Source: Pseudoneobacillus sp052180215
GTDB taxonomy: Bacteria; Bacillota; Bacilli; Bacillales; Cytobacillaceae
Reading direction: 5' to 3'
DNA: 64,000 nucleotides
Assembly (NCBI RefSeq): GCF_052180215.1
Contig: NZ_CP197471.1
Location: forward strand, 406,001 to 470,000
Shown: positions 39,159 through 46,482 of the stretch, one piece after another
How positions within the stretch are numbered: the stretch's first letter is position 1
Layout: each line of letters opens with the position of its first letter
Position numbers and translations under genes: made by a program
The notes under the pieces: generated by a model
The model's input: only the letters and a program-made list of their open reading frames with translations
Told to the model about the DNA's origin: nothing
The model's database searches: none

Positions 39159-40451
39159 TTAACTGGTCTGTGTTGTATGGTGAGTTGTATGAATCACTTG
39201 TCCTTTCGGTTCAGATTTTACTAACTCAGGATAACCATAGCTTCCGTGTTCACTCATATCTAAGCCCATCATCTCTTCTTCTTCTGTGACACGTAATCCA
39301 TTCATCACCTTTTTCATGACGGTTAGAATAACGAATGCCACAACAAAAGCGTAGGCTGCACAAGTGAAAATACCTATTGCCTGGACCTCTAATTGCTCCC
39401 ATCCACCACCATAGAATAAGCCTGGTTTTCCAACTGTTGCTAACTCTTTAGTGGCGAAGAAGCCAGTTGATAATGTTCCCCAGATCCCTGCTGTACCATG
39501 AACCGATAAGGCGAAAATGGGATCGTCTATTTTTTTACTTTCAAAAAAGCGAATACTGTAGAAGACGAGAATACCCGCAATAAAGCCAATGACGACGGCT
39601 GCCCATGTATGAACAAAAGCGCAAGAAGCGGTAATAGCAACAAGCCCAGCAAGAGCTCCATTTAACATCATAGGGACATCGGCTTTACCGACTACGATCC
39701 AGGAAATGAATAAGGCGGCAATAGTTCCAGCGGCAGCAGCGAGGTTTGTGTTAAGGGCAACAAATCCAAAGAAGGCACCATCAACGGAAATGGTACTGCC
39801 GGCATTAAAGCCAAACCACCCCACCCATAATAACAGTACACTTAGCGCCGTAAATACTTGATTATGTCCTTCGAGATTATTGGATGAGCCATCTTTATTG
39901 AATTTACCAATTCGAGGTTTTAATAGAATCGTAGCAGCAAGCGCAGCCATTGCACCGGTTAAATGAACAACCGTGGAGCCGGCAAAATCTTGTTTACCGT
40001 GTTCAGCTAACCAACCCCCTCCCCAAATCCAATGGGCAATTGGGGGATAAACCAGTACAGAAAAGAATAAGGCGAAGGCAAGATAGGCAGATAATTTAGC
40101 TCGTTCTGCAAAACCTCCAAAAGCAATCGTTAAGGAAATTCCTGCAAAGGCTAGCTGAAATAAAAAGAAGACGGAACCGGAGAGATTAAGCCCCTCCATA
40201 TCATATCCAGAATAAAAGAAATCAGAGAAGCCAATTAAAGCATTACCCTTCCCGAAAATGAGGCCGTATCCTACAGCCCAAAAAACAATGGAGGAGATAC
40301 CAAAAGTAAGAATGGTTTTACCAGCAATATGCCCAGCATTTTTCATTCGGGTTGAACCAGTTTCCAGAAGAATAAATCCTCCGATCATTAAAATTACAAG
40401 AACAGCAGCTACCATTACCCACAGGCTGTTCATTAAAAATAAAGTATCCAT
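39159..40451 (-). CDS. amtB: Ammonium transporter AmtB/NrgA
   Basis: 430 residues with about eleven membrane helices. Typical segments are LLETGSTRMKNAGHIAGKTILTF, FAFAGISLTIAFGGFAERAKLSAYLAF, DFAGSTVVHLTGAMAALAATILLKPR with the pore His, FGFNAGSTISVDGAFFGFVALNTNLAAAAGTIAAL and SVHGTAGIWGTLSTGFFA with the second pore His. The cytosolic tail contains GLDMSEHGSYGYPEL, the GlnK-binding type end. A TnrA box lies 74-90 bp upstream. No glnK gene follows directly, unlike in B. subtilis nrgAB. Confidence 0.95.
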   Translation of the reverse strand: MDTLFLMNSLWVMVAAVLVILMIGGFILLETGSTRMKNAGHIAGKTILTFGISSIVFWAVGYGLIFGKGNALIGFSDFFYSGYDMEGLNLSGSVFFLFQLAFAGISLTIAFGGFAERAKLSAYLAFALFFSVLVYPPIAHWIWGGGWLAEHGKQDFAGSTVVHLTGAMAALAATILLKPRIGKFNKDGSSNNLEGHNQVFTALSVLLLWVGWFGFNAGSTISVDGAFFGFVALNTNLAAAAGTIAALFISWIVVGKADVPMMLNGALAGLVAITASCAFVHTWAAVVIGFIAGILVFYSIRFFESKKIDDPIFALSVHGTAGIWGTLSTGFFATKELATVGKPGLFYGGGWEQLEVQAIGIFTCAAYAFVVAFVILTVMKKVMNGLRVTEEEEMMGLDMSEHGSYGYPELVKSEPKGQVIHTTHHTTQTS

Positions 40452-40524
40452 TTAACATTCGCCCCTTCCAGATTATGAATATAATTTGTATTTTCTCATC
40501 TGAAAGGAGTGTTATCTATAAAAC

Positions 40525-40541
40525 TGTAAGGATATCTAACA
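40525..40541 (-). promoter_or_regulatory. TnrA box upstream of amtB
   Basis: TGTAAGGATATCTAACA fits the TnrA/GlnR consensus TGTNA-N7-TNACA exactly. It is 74-90 bp before the amtB start, the right place for activation under nitrogen limitation by the tnrA product encoded next door. Confidence 0.85.
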
Positions 40542-40583
40542 TCATTTTTATTGAGTAAGAGACTGGAAGGTTAATTGGGGGAG

Positions 40584-40904
40584 TTAAGGTTTTCTGAAGC
40601 CAAATTGGGCGTTAAGCTGTCCTTGTATCATTTTATTGCGGATTTCTTTTTCATTGATTGCCTTTTGTTTGCGAACCATTTCTTGTCTGATTTCATAAGT
40701 TTGGACTCCATCTTCAATTTTATTAGCGATTTCCATAAGCAACTCAACATCTGAAAAAGAATACCTTCTGCTGCCACCTGCTGTACGTTCTGGAAACAGT
40801 AGTTTTCTTTCTTCGTAGTATCGAATCTGTCTTTCAGAAAGGCCTGTTAGTTCTCGTACAATACCTATGGTAATCACTTTCTTTTCTTTATAATTATTTT
40901 CCAT
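40584..40904 (-). CDS. tnrA: Nitrogen regulator TnrA
   Basis: 106 residues. The N-terminal MerR-type helix-turn-helix is VITIGIVRELTGLSERQIRYYEERKLLFPERTAGGSRRYSFSDVELLMEIANKIEDGVQTYEI. The C-terminal KMIQGQLNAQFGFRKP is the glutamine-synthetase-binding tail of TnrA, different from that of GlnR. TnrA activates ammonium-uptake and other genes when nitrogen is scarce. It lies beside amtB, which has an exact TnrA box, and it has a near-match box upstream of itself. Confidence 0.93.
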   Translation of the reverse strand: MENNYKEKKVITIGIVRELTGLSERQIRYYEERKLLFPERTAGGSRRYSFSDVELLMEIANKIEDGVQTYEIRQEMVRKQKAINEKEIRNKMIQGQLNAQFGFRKP

Positions 40905-40946
40905 ACCATGTTCACCACACCTTTGTTTTGTGTTAGTAACATTATA

Positions 40947-40963
40947 TGTTAGAAAACCTAACG
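40947..40963 (-). promoter_or_regulatory. TnrA-like box upstream of tnrA
   Basis: TGTTAGAAAACCTAACG fits TGTNA-N7-TNACA except for the last base. It lies about 43-60 bp before tnrA and suggests autoregulation. Confidence 0.6.
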
Positions 40964-40977
40964 TGTGGTATTGGAAT

Positions 40978-41136
40978 TTACTTAACTGCTCTATATTTTT
41001 TATAAAGCTGTTTCATTTCACTTAAGGTGAGTTCATAAAGTTGCTGCTCCGAATGCTTATAGACACCAGCTTCTATTAGCTTTTCAATGTAATATTCTCT
41101 TGCCTTTTCAACAGCTTGGCGAAGTTGATTTGACAT
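40978..41136 (-). CDS. fbpA: Small basic protein of the FbpA family (Fur-regulated)
   Basis: 52 residues, easily missed because it is short. The ATG (41136-41134) has GGAGG eight bases upstream. Sequence features are MSNQLRQAVEKAREYYIEKLIEAGVYK and LYELTLSEMKQLYKKY, the pattern of the Fur-regulated basic protein family (FbpA) of Bacillus, which with FbpB and an sRNA helps spare iron. No clear Fur box was found in the 200 bp upstream, so iron control here is by family knowledge only. The stop lies 15 bp beyond the TnrA-like box. Confidence 0.75.
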   Translation of the reverse strand: MSNQLRQAVEKAREYYIEKLIEAGVYKHSEQQLYELTLSEMKQLYKKYRAVK

Positions 41137-41350
41137 GGTGATGACCTCCGTATTAAATCTAAAATGGCAAGATTTTTTGCCTTTTTACCATATGAAAGGG
41201 AGAATCTATTGGATTATGATTTTACGAAAAAAGGGCAGTAAAAGGAGCCTAAATTTGCATCATATTTAGGGAAGCGAATAAAGTAGGTCTATTTATTTCA
41301 AAGTCTGATATAATGATAAAATTCAATTCCACTAGAGAAGAGGTCCTACT

Positions 41351-42268
41351 ATGAAAAATACGCGAATATATCTCGTCTTAGTCGGGGTTATGTTTGCTTG
41401 GGGCTTTAATGTTTCCATATTGAAGATTTTGGTTAGTCATGTGAAACCAGTTACGATTACCTCACTGAGGGTTTTTACAGCGGGTATATTCGTGCTGATC
41501 GTACTTTCTTTTATGAAGAAAGTCCGAAAGCCAACGATAAATAAACTTAAGTACATTATCTTTGGCGGATTATTAAATGTGGTCAGTCATCATTATTTTT
41601 TGTCTGTAGGATTAACTCAAACAACAGCAACAAATGGTGGACTTATACTAGGAGCTGGTCCGCTGTTAACCGCGATTCTATCTTCTGTTTTTCTTAAAAG
41701 AAAACCAACAATGGTTCGGGCTACTGGTTTTCTTCTTGGTAGTATTGGGGTTTTTCTCACCGTATTATCAGGCGGAAAAGGATTATCGGGGTTGTCCATC
41801 GGTGACTTATTTGTGTTTATATCCATTCTTGCCCAAGCTTTAAGTTTCATCATTATAAGTAAAGCGGCCAAAACATTGGATCCGCGTTTATTAACAGGTT
41901 ATATGTTAGTGTTTGGTTCGCTGATTTTATTTTCGATTAGTCTTGTAAAGGAACCTGGTGCTCTTGAAGGGATGTGGAAACTGCCGATAGGTATCTGGGT
42001 AGCGTTTTTTTTCTCTGCCATAGTGGCAACCGCCTTAGGTCATATGATTTACAATCATTCGATTAGTAAAATTGGAGCGGCGGAGGCTTCCATTTTTCTA
42101 AACTTAAATACCTTTTTCTCCATGGTAGCTTCAGCTGTCATGTTAGGGGAAAAAATTACTCAGCATCATCTGTTAGGGCTATTGTTTATTATTACGGGGG
42201 TTTTGCTCGGTTCTGGAACAATAGAGGAACTGATCATCAAACGTCAAAAAGCTTCTTATAGACATTAA
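41351..42268 (+). CDS. EamA-family (DMT superfamily) transporter
   Basis: 305 residues with ten hydrophobic segments in two EamA halves (about 5-140 and 150-295). Landmarks are VMFAWGFNVSILKILVSHVKPVTITSLR and, in the second half, GHMIYNHSISKIGAAEASIFLNLNTFFSMVASAVMLGEKITQHHLLGLLFIITGVLLG. Members export amino acids or metabolites; the substrate is unknown. GAAGAGG precedes the ATG. It has a shared terminator with the converging regulator gene. Confidence 0.87.
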   Translation: MKNTRIYLVLVGVMFAWGFNVSILKILVSHVKPVTITSLRVFTAGIFVLIVLSFMKKVRKPTINKLKYIIFGGLLNVVSHHYFLSVGLTQTTATNGGLILGAGPLLTAILSSVFLKRKPTMVRATGFLLGSIGVFLTVLSGGKGLSGLSIGDLFVFISILAQALSFIIISKAAKTLDPRLLTGYMLVFGSLILFSISLVKEPGALEGMWKLPIGIWVAFFFSAIVATALGHMIYNHSISKIGAAEASIFLNLNTFFSMVASAVMLGEKITQHHLLGLLFIITGVLLGSGTIEELIIKRQKASYRH

Positions 42269-42300
42269 AATAAGCTGCCGTGGGGCAGCTTATTTTTTTA
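42267..42300. terminator. Bidirectional terminator
   Basis: AAAATAAGCTGCC pairs with GGCAGCTTATTTT around GTGG or similar, with A and T tails on each side. It overlaps the ends of both flanking genes. Confidence 0.9.
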
Positions 42301-43201
42301 TATAATGATTAAATTGTTCAGTTAGTTCAGTCATACCGATTGGTCGATAAATAAAGAATTCGCTGCAAAACTCGTCCGTGTGATAGGCTGTGACAAGTCC
42401 AGCTGTACGTAACAGCATAACATGATGATGGACGGTACTTTTCGAAACGTCAAAATGCTTTAAAATTTCCGAGAACGTTTTGGGACCCTCTGATAAAAGC
42501 TTCAATATTCGAAGACGGTTTTCATCCGCTAAAGCTTTTGTAAGTCTTACTAATTTTTTAGAAGGTTGATAGGGATCCATTTCTGGTCGGTCAACCGGAA
42601 ATAAAATTTGAGCAATGTTCTTAAATTTATTAATTCTGATAAGCGGGTTCATATGGTATGAGGGAATGAGAATAACCTGCTGTAATCCTTCATATGCCTC
42701 GATTTTTAATCCGCCGGAAGCTTTTTCTACAAATGAAATAGGATCCTCCTCCATCGGCTTACCTTCCCACTCAAGAAAAGACTCTCTTAATAAGTCTAGT
42801 ATTTCAGTATCCATTTTTGAAAAATATTGCTCATTCCAAATATGAAGCAGATGAACATATTGATCCCGAATAACTGTTAAATCAGTTGGTAAAGATTCCG
42901 ATACATATGAAAACAATTTTTCATACAAATCACCTGGTTGTAGAGAGCGGAGCCAATTTAAAAAGACATCTATATTTTCTTTTTCTGGAGATTGCCAAAC
43001 CAACAAATATAAATAACTAAAACAAGGAATGTCCTTAGGGTTTCCGAAGTCAATATGATGAGCATCCAAATTTTCTTGGACCTGCTTAACCCAATCGGTT
43101 CCAAGGTCTACGTTTTTTATAGATTTTTTTGAAAGAAATAATTCAAGGCTATTCACCAATTCGTACAACGGTGAAAACTCAAAAACCACTCTATATCCCA
43201 T
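42290..43201 (-). CDS. ArsR-like winged-helix regulator with long N-terminal domain
   Basis: 303 residues from ATG 43201 (AGAGGTG seven bases upstream; the in-frame GTG at 43210 overlaps that site). The DNA-binding domain is near the C-terminus (about 225-300): LTKALADENRLRILKLLSEGPKTFSEILKHFDVSKSTVHHHVMLLRTAGLV. The N-terminal 220 residues are of an unassigned ligand-binding type common to this group of ArsR regulators. It is divergent from the quinone-reductase gene at 43362, whose promoter has a perfect inverted repeat that may be its site. Confidence 0.82.
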   Translation of the reverse strand: MGYRVVFEFSPLYELVNSLELFLSKKSIKNVDLGTDWVKQVQENLDAHHIDFGNPKDIPCFSYLYLLVWQSPEKENIDVFLNWLRSLQPGDLYEKLFSYVSESLPTDLTVIRDQYVHLLHIWNEQYFSKMDTEILDLLRESFLEWEGKPMEEDPISFVEKASGGLKIEAYEGLQQVILIPSYHMNPLIRINKFKNIAQILFPVDRPEMDPYQPSKKLVRLTKALADENRLRILKLLSEGPKTFSEILKHFDVSKSTVHHHVMLLRTAGLVTAYHTDEFCSEFFIYRPIGMTELTEQFNHYIKK

Positions 43202-43302
43202 TTGTTTCACCTCTTATAATCAGTCTACCATAATAGAAAAAAATATTAAATGTGGGAAATAGTTGCAATTTTAATTCTGTACATTATAATGAACTTATCT
43301 AG

Positions 43303-43324
43303 TTGTTCTATAAAAATAGAACAA
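43303..43324 (+). promoter_or_regulatory. Perfect inverted repeat after the quinone-reductase promoter
   Basis: TTGTTCTAT-AAAA-ATAGAACAA is a 22-bp palindrome about 13 bp after a TATAAT box (43285-43290). It is placed to block transcription of the gene at 43362. Which regulator binds is not known; the divergent ArsR-like gene is one candidate. Confidence 0.65.
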
Positions 43325-43361
43325 TATAAATAATTCGTTTTTACAAATGGAGGAAAATGCA

Positions 43362-44021
43362 ATGAACGTTTTAATGGTATATGCTCATCCGTCTCCGACA
43401 TCCTATAATGCAGCCCTAAAGAATGCAGCTGTAGAAGCATTGGTTGAAAGGGGAGTGTCAGCAAAAGTTTCTGATTTATATGGAATGAACTTTAACCCTG
43501 TTGCCCAATTGAGTGATACAGTCGTGCCGAAAAATCTAGAAGAAGTTCCAGAGGATTTACGAATAGAACGGGAAAAAGTAAGTTGGGCTGATTTTATTAT
43601 TTTTCAATTTCCAATGTGGTGGACCTCATCGCCAGCCATTTTAAAAGGCTGGTTTGATCGTGTATTTGCAGCTGGTTTTGCTTACGGACCTGGACTTTAC
43701 AATCATGGCAACTTGAAGGGGAAGAAGGCGATGTTATCCTTTACTACTGGCGGGCGACATTTGGGAAGCTACGGACCGAATGGTTTAAAAGGGAAAATGG
43801 ATGAACGTTTGTTTAACTTCCAACATGAAATTTTATATTTTTCCGGCATGGAGGTCATCGAGCCATTTATTGTTCCGTCTGGGGTTAGTGAGGATGAACG
43901 TAAGGAATTTTTAGTGCAGGTAAAAGAACGAATGAGGGTTCTTGAAAAGTTGCCAACGCTGAAGTTTCATCCGCTGGAGGATTACGAGGGTGGACAGTTA
44001 AAAGAAAGTGTCGTTTTATAA
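43362..44021 (+). CDS. NAD(P)H-dependent quinone reductase, flavodoxin-fold (MdaB/KefF-like)
   Basis: 219 residues from ATG 43362 (GGAGGAAAA upstream; an earlier ATG at 43347 overlaps it). MNVLMVYAHPSPTSYNAALKNAAVEAL is the FMN/FAD phosphate-binding start; IIFQFPMWWTSSPAILKGWFDRVFAAGFAY is the signature of the NAD(P)H dehydrogenase (quinone) family; MLSFTTGGRHLGSYGPNG follows. It reduces quinones by two electrons and avoids semiquinone formation. The MDR-family oxidoreductase gene follows 32 bp later. Confidence 0.9.
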   Translation: MNVLMVYAHPSPTSYNAALKNAAVEALVERGVSAKVSDLYGMNFNPVAQLSDTVVPKNLEEVPEDLRIEREKVSWADFIIFQFPMWWTSSPAILKGWFDRVFAAGFAYGPGLYNHGNLKGKKAMLSFTTGGRHLGSYGPNGLKGKMDERLFNFQHEILYFSGMEVIEPFIVPSGVSEDERKEFLVQVKERMRVLEKLPTLKFHPLEDYEGGQLKESVVL

Positions 44022-44053
44022 TAAAAATAAATCACAATAAGGGGAGAGATAAA

Positions 44054-45034
44054 ATGTTAGCTGTTACAGTCAATCCAAATATAGAAAAGTCATTAAAATT
44101 AGAGGAAGTACCTATGCCGAGTCTTGATGCAGGGGAAGTATTGGTGAAAATCAAAACCGCGGCGTTAAACCACCGTGATATTTATGTAAATAGCGGTCGC
44201 TGGTCTTATGTGCAGAGTCTTGGTAATCAACTAATCGCTGGTGGAGACGGTGCTGGTGTGATTGCGGAATTAGGACCTGGAGTAGAAGGCTGGTCTGTTG
44301 GAGAGGAAGTCATATTGAATCCGTATGACATGGTGAATGAAAGGTTCCTAGGGGGTCCGGAGAATGGAACGTTTGCTGAATATGTAAGCATTTCAGCTGG
44401 TGCCATTTTAAGAAAACCAGAATACCTAACGTTTGAAGAAGCGGCAGCAACTCCACTTGCGTTAAGTACCGCTTGGGGAAATGTGGTTACTCAAGGTAAA
44501 TTAAAGCAAGGGGAAACTCTTTTATTGCAAGGAATTGGCGGAGGGGTAGCCTTATTTATCCTACAGCTTGCATTAGCAAAAGGTGTGAAGGTGATCGTGA
44601 CATCTGGTTCGGATGATAAAATCACGCGTGCAATTGAAATGGGTGCAATTGCGGGCTTTAACTATAAAACAGAGAACATTGCTGAAAAAGTATTGGAATT
44701 TACATCTGGTAAAGGGGTGGATGTTGTCATTGACAGCAGTGGGAAGGATTCCATTGAAAGCAGCATCCAATCGCTTTCTGAAAATGGACGTTTACTTTCA
44801 TTTGGTTCTACAACTGGACCGCTGGATGGAAAAAAATTAGAGAAAGTAAATCTGGTTGAAACAGAAATGGTTAGTCAACAAGACTTAGAAGAAGCCCTAG
44901 AGTTTTATGCAGTACAGAAGCTACACCCAATTCTTTCTCGAAAAGTGTACCGTTTAGAAGAAATCAAAGAAGCGTATCAAGAGCTTGAAGAAGCGAGGCA
45001 ATTTGGAAAAATTGTTATTAGAGTAGCGGAATAA
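44054..45034 (+). CDS. MDR-family oxidoreductase (quinone oxidoreductase-like)
   Basis: 326 residues. GroES-like N-terminal part with LKIKTAALNHRDIYVNSGRW and GGDGAGVIAELGPGVEGWSVGEEV; Rossmann part with LLLQGIGGGVALFILQLALAKGVKVIVTSGSDDK. The structural zinc Cys cluster of alcohol dehydrogenases is absent and catalytic Cys/His zinc ligands are not evident, so it is the zinc-free quinone/enone reductase type using NADPH. AAGGGGAGAG is the ribosome site. It probably shares the mRNA of the quinone-reductase gene. Confidence 0.87.
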   Translation: MLAVTVNPNIEKSLKLEEVPMPSLDAGEVLVKIKTAALNHRDIYVNSGRWSYVQSLGNQLIAGGDGAGVIAELGPGVEGWSVGEEVILNPYDMVNERFLGGPENGTFAEYVSISAGAILRKPEYLTFEEAAATPLALSTAWGNVVTQGKLKQGETLLLQGIGGGVALFILQLALAKGVKVIVTSGSDDKITRAIEMGAIAGFNYKTENIAEKVLEFTSGKGVDVVIDSSGKDSIESSIQSLSENGRLLSFGSTTGPLDGKKLEKVNLVETEMVSQQDLEEALEFYAVQKLHPILSRKVYRLEEIKEAYQELEEARQFGKIVIRVAE

Positions 45035-45045
45035 TCAAAAATGAG

Positions 45046-45077
45046 GGCATCTTCCAAAGGGGAGGATGCCTGTTTTT
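45046..45077 (+). terminator. Intrinsic terminator
   Basis: GGCATCTTCC pairs with GGAGGATGCC (one mismatch) around AAAGG, then TGTTTTT. Confidence 0.82.
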
Positions 45078-45158
45078 ATTATTAATCAAACGTTTGATTG
45101 AATTCCAGAACAAGGATAAAGCCCTAAAGCAGGGTGAATAATAAGGGAATGGTCAACC

Positions 45159-45217
45159 TTGACATGAAACCAAATGGTTTTATATAATGTAAAAAGTGAA
45201 ACCAAATGGTTTTATAT
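45159..45217 (+). promoter_or_regulatory. Promoter with duplicated ArsR-type operator
   Basis: TTGACA (45159-45164), 18-bp spacer, TATAAT (45183-45188). The 20-mer GAAACCAAATGGTTTTATAT occurs twice, at 45166-45185 inside the spacer and at 45198-45217 downstream. Each contains the inverted AAACC/GGTTT. The ArsR gene of the operon is the likely regulator. Confidence 0.75.
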
Positions 45218-45242
45218 TTAGATGGAAGAAGGTAAAAAGATT

Positions 45243-45671
45243 ATGGAAACAAATCAAGCTACACTACCTGATATTAAGCAAACCGTTGTTTTTGATGCTC
45301 CTATTCAAAAGGTATGGAATACGGTATCAACGGCAGAAGGAATATCTTCCTGGTTCATGCCGAATGATTTCAAATTGGAAATGGGATATGAGTTTCATAT
45401 TCAATCACCATTTGGCCCATCACCATGTAAAGTGACCGAAATTGATGAGCCTTATAAGCTTACTTTTAAATGGGATACGGATGGCTGGTTTGTATCCTTT
45501 ATTTTAAAAGAGTTAGGTGATAAAACAGAGTTTACGCTCATCCATGGCGGTTGGAAATCAGCTGAAGAAACGATTACAAAAGCAAACCAAAAAAGCGCTA
45601 TTATTCGTGAAACAATGTCTCAGGGTTGGACAGGTATTATGCAAAAACTTCAAAAGGTTGTGGAGAGCTAA
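45243..45671 (+). CDS. AHSA1-family SRPBCC domain protein
   Basis: 142 residues from ATG 45243 (GAAGAAGG nine bases upstream; an in-frame ATG at 45222 has no ribosome site). KQTVVFDAPIQKVWNTVSTAEGISSWFMPNDFKLEMGYEF and KLTFKWDTDGWFVSFILKELGDKTEFTLIHGGW are typical of the AHSA1 (activator of Hsp90 ATPase homologue) group of small hydrophobic-ligand-binding folds. In bacteria such genes are commonly paired with ArsR regulators, as here. The stop codon touches the start of the ArsR gene. Confidence 0.87.
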   Translation: METNQATLPDIKQTVVFDAPIQKVWNTVSTAEGISSWFMPNDFKLEMGYEFHIQSPFGPSPCKVTEIDEPYKLTFKWDTDGWFVSFILKELGDKTEFTLIHGGWKSAEETITKANQKSAIIRETMSQGWTGIMQKLQKVVES

Positions 45672-46034
45672 GTGTCCGCAACAGCTCAAAAACATGATGT
45701 TTTTCAAGCAATAGCTGATCCGACTCGTAGAGAGGTTCTCCGATTACTTTCGCAAAAGGAATTGCCGATTTCAGAGATTACAGCTCATTTTCCAATGAGC
45801 CGGACAGCGATAGCGAAGCATCTCCAAATTCTATCGGAAGCTCAATTAGTGAGCGGAAGAAAGGTAGGGCGAGAAAAACGTTATCGTTTGCAACCAGAAT
45901 CTTTAACAGAATTAAAAGACTGGTTGTCTTATTTTGAACAATTCTGGAGTAACAAGTTATCGATACTAAAGCATATTGTTGAAAACAAAGGCGGAAATGA
46001 ATTGAAAGTCGTTCAGCGGGATTCCGATGAATAG
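45672..46034 (+). CDS. ArsR-family transcriptional repressor
   Basis: 120 residues from GTG 45672, immediately after the upstream stop, with GGAGAG nearby. The winged helix is VFQAIADPTRREVLRLLSQKELPISEITAHFPMSRTAIAKHLQILSEAQLVSGRKVGREKRYRLQPE. No metal-binding Cys set (no CxCxxC), so it is the non-metal type that pairs with AHSA1 proteins. The duplicated operator in the promoter makes it an autorepressor by inference. Confidence 0.9.
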   Translation: MSATAQKHDVFQAIADPTRREVLRLLSQKELPISEITAHFPMSRTAIAKHLQILSEAQLVSGRKVGREKRYRLQPESLTELKDWLSYFEQFWSNKLSILKHIVENKGGNELKVVQRDSDE

Positions 46035-46049
46035 AACGAATAGATAAGG

Positions 46050-46080
46050 CAGACATTCCAAGGTGTCTGTCTTTCTTTTA
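46050..46080 (+). terminator. Short intrinsic terminator
   Basis: CAGACA/TGTCTG around TTCCAAGG, then TCTTTCTTTT. It lies between converging genes. Confidence 0.7.
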
Positions 46081-46081
46081 A

Positions 46082-46471
46082 TTACAAATCTTTAGCATCC
46101 ACATTTAGTTCAATCAAATTGCCATCGGGGTCGGCACAGAATAGTTGGGCGAAACCACTTTTGCTATCCGGCTTTTCTAAAACCTCTATACCGTTTTGCT
46201 TTAGCCAGTTTAGAGCCTTATGGTAATCCTCAACTCTAAGAGCGAAGTGACCTTCTCTGCTGCTTAAAGATTTTTCTTGGCGAATGGTCTGAGACGATGG
46301 ATGGACAATAAGATGAAGCTGTTGATTTCCAATGCCATACCACGCACCAGGAAAATCAAAGTTAGGTCTTTCTATTTCCTCGAGGCATAATATTCTTCCA
46401 TAAAACTCCTTTGCTCGTTCAAGGTCTGTAACCGTAAGGCTGACGTGGTGCAGCTCTTTATATGTAATCAT
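46082..46471 (-). CDS. VOC (glyoxalase/bleomycin-resistance) family protein
   Basis: 129 residues, one VOC module pair: LHHVSLTVTDLERAKEFYGRILCLEEIERPNFDFPGAWYGIGNQQLHLIVHP and GHFALRVEDYHKALNWLKQNGIEVLEKPDSKSGFAQLFCADPDGNLIELNVD. His8 or so, His and the late Glu are the metal-ligand positions. It could be a thiol transferase, a small dioxygenase or a binding protein; sequence does not decide. 12 bp after the end of the SgrR-like gene on the same strand. Confidence 0.83.
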   Translation of the reverse strand: MITYKELHHVSLTVTDLERAKEFYGRILCLEEIERPNFDFPGAWYGIGNQQLHLIVHPSSQTIRQEKSLSSREGHFALRVEDYHKALNWLKQNGIEVLEKPDSKSGFAQLFCADPDGNLIELNVDAKDL

Positions 46472-46482
46472 ATTTTCATCTC

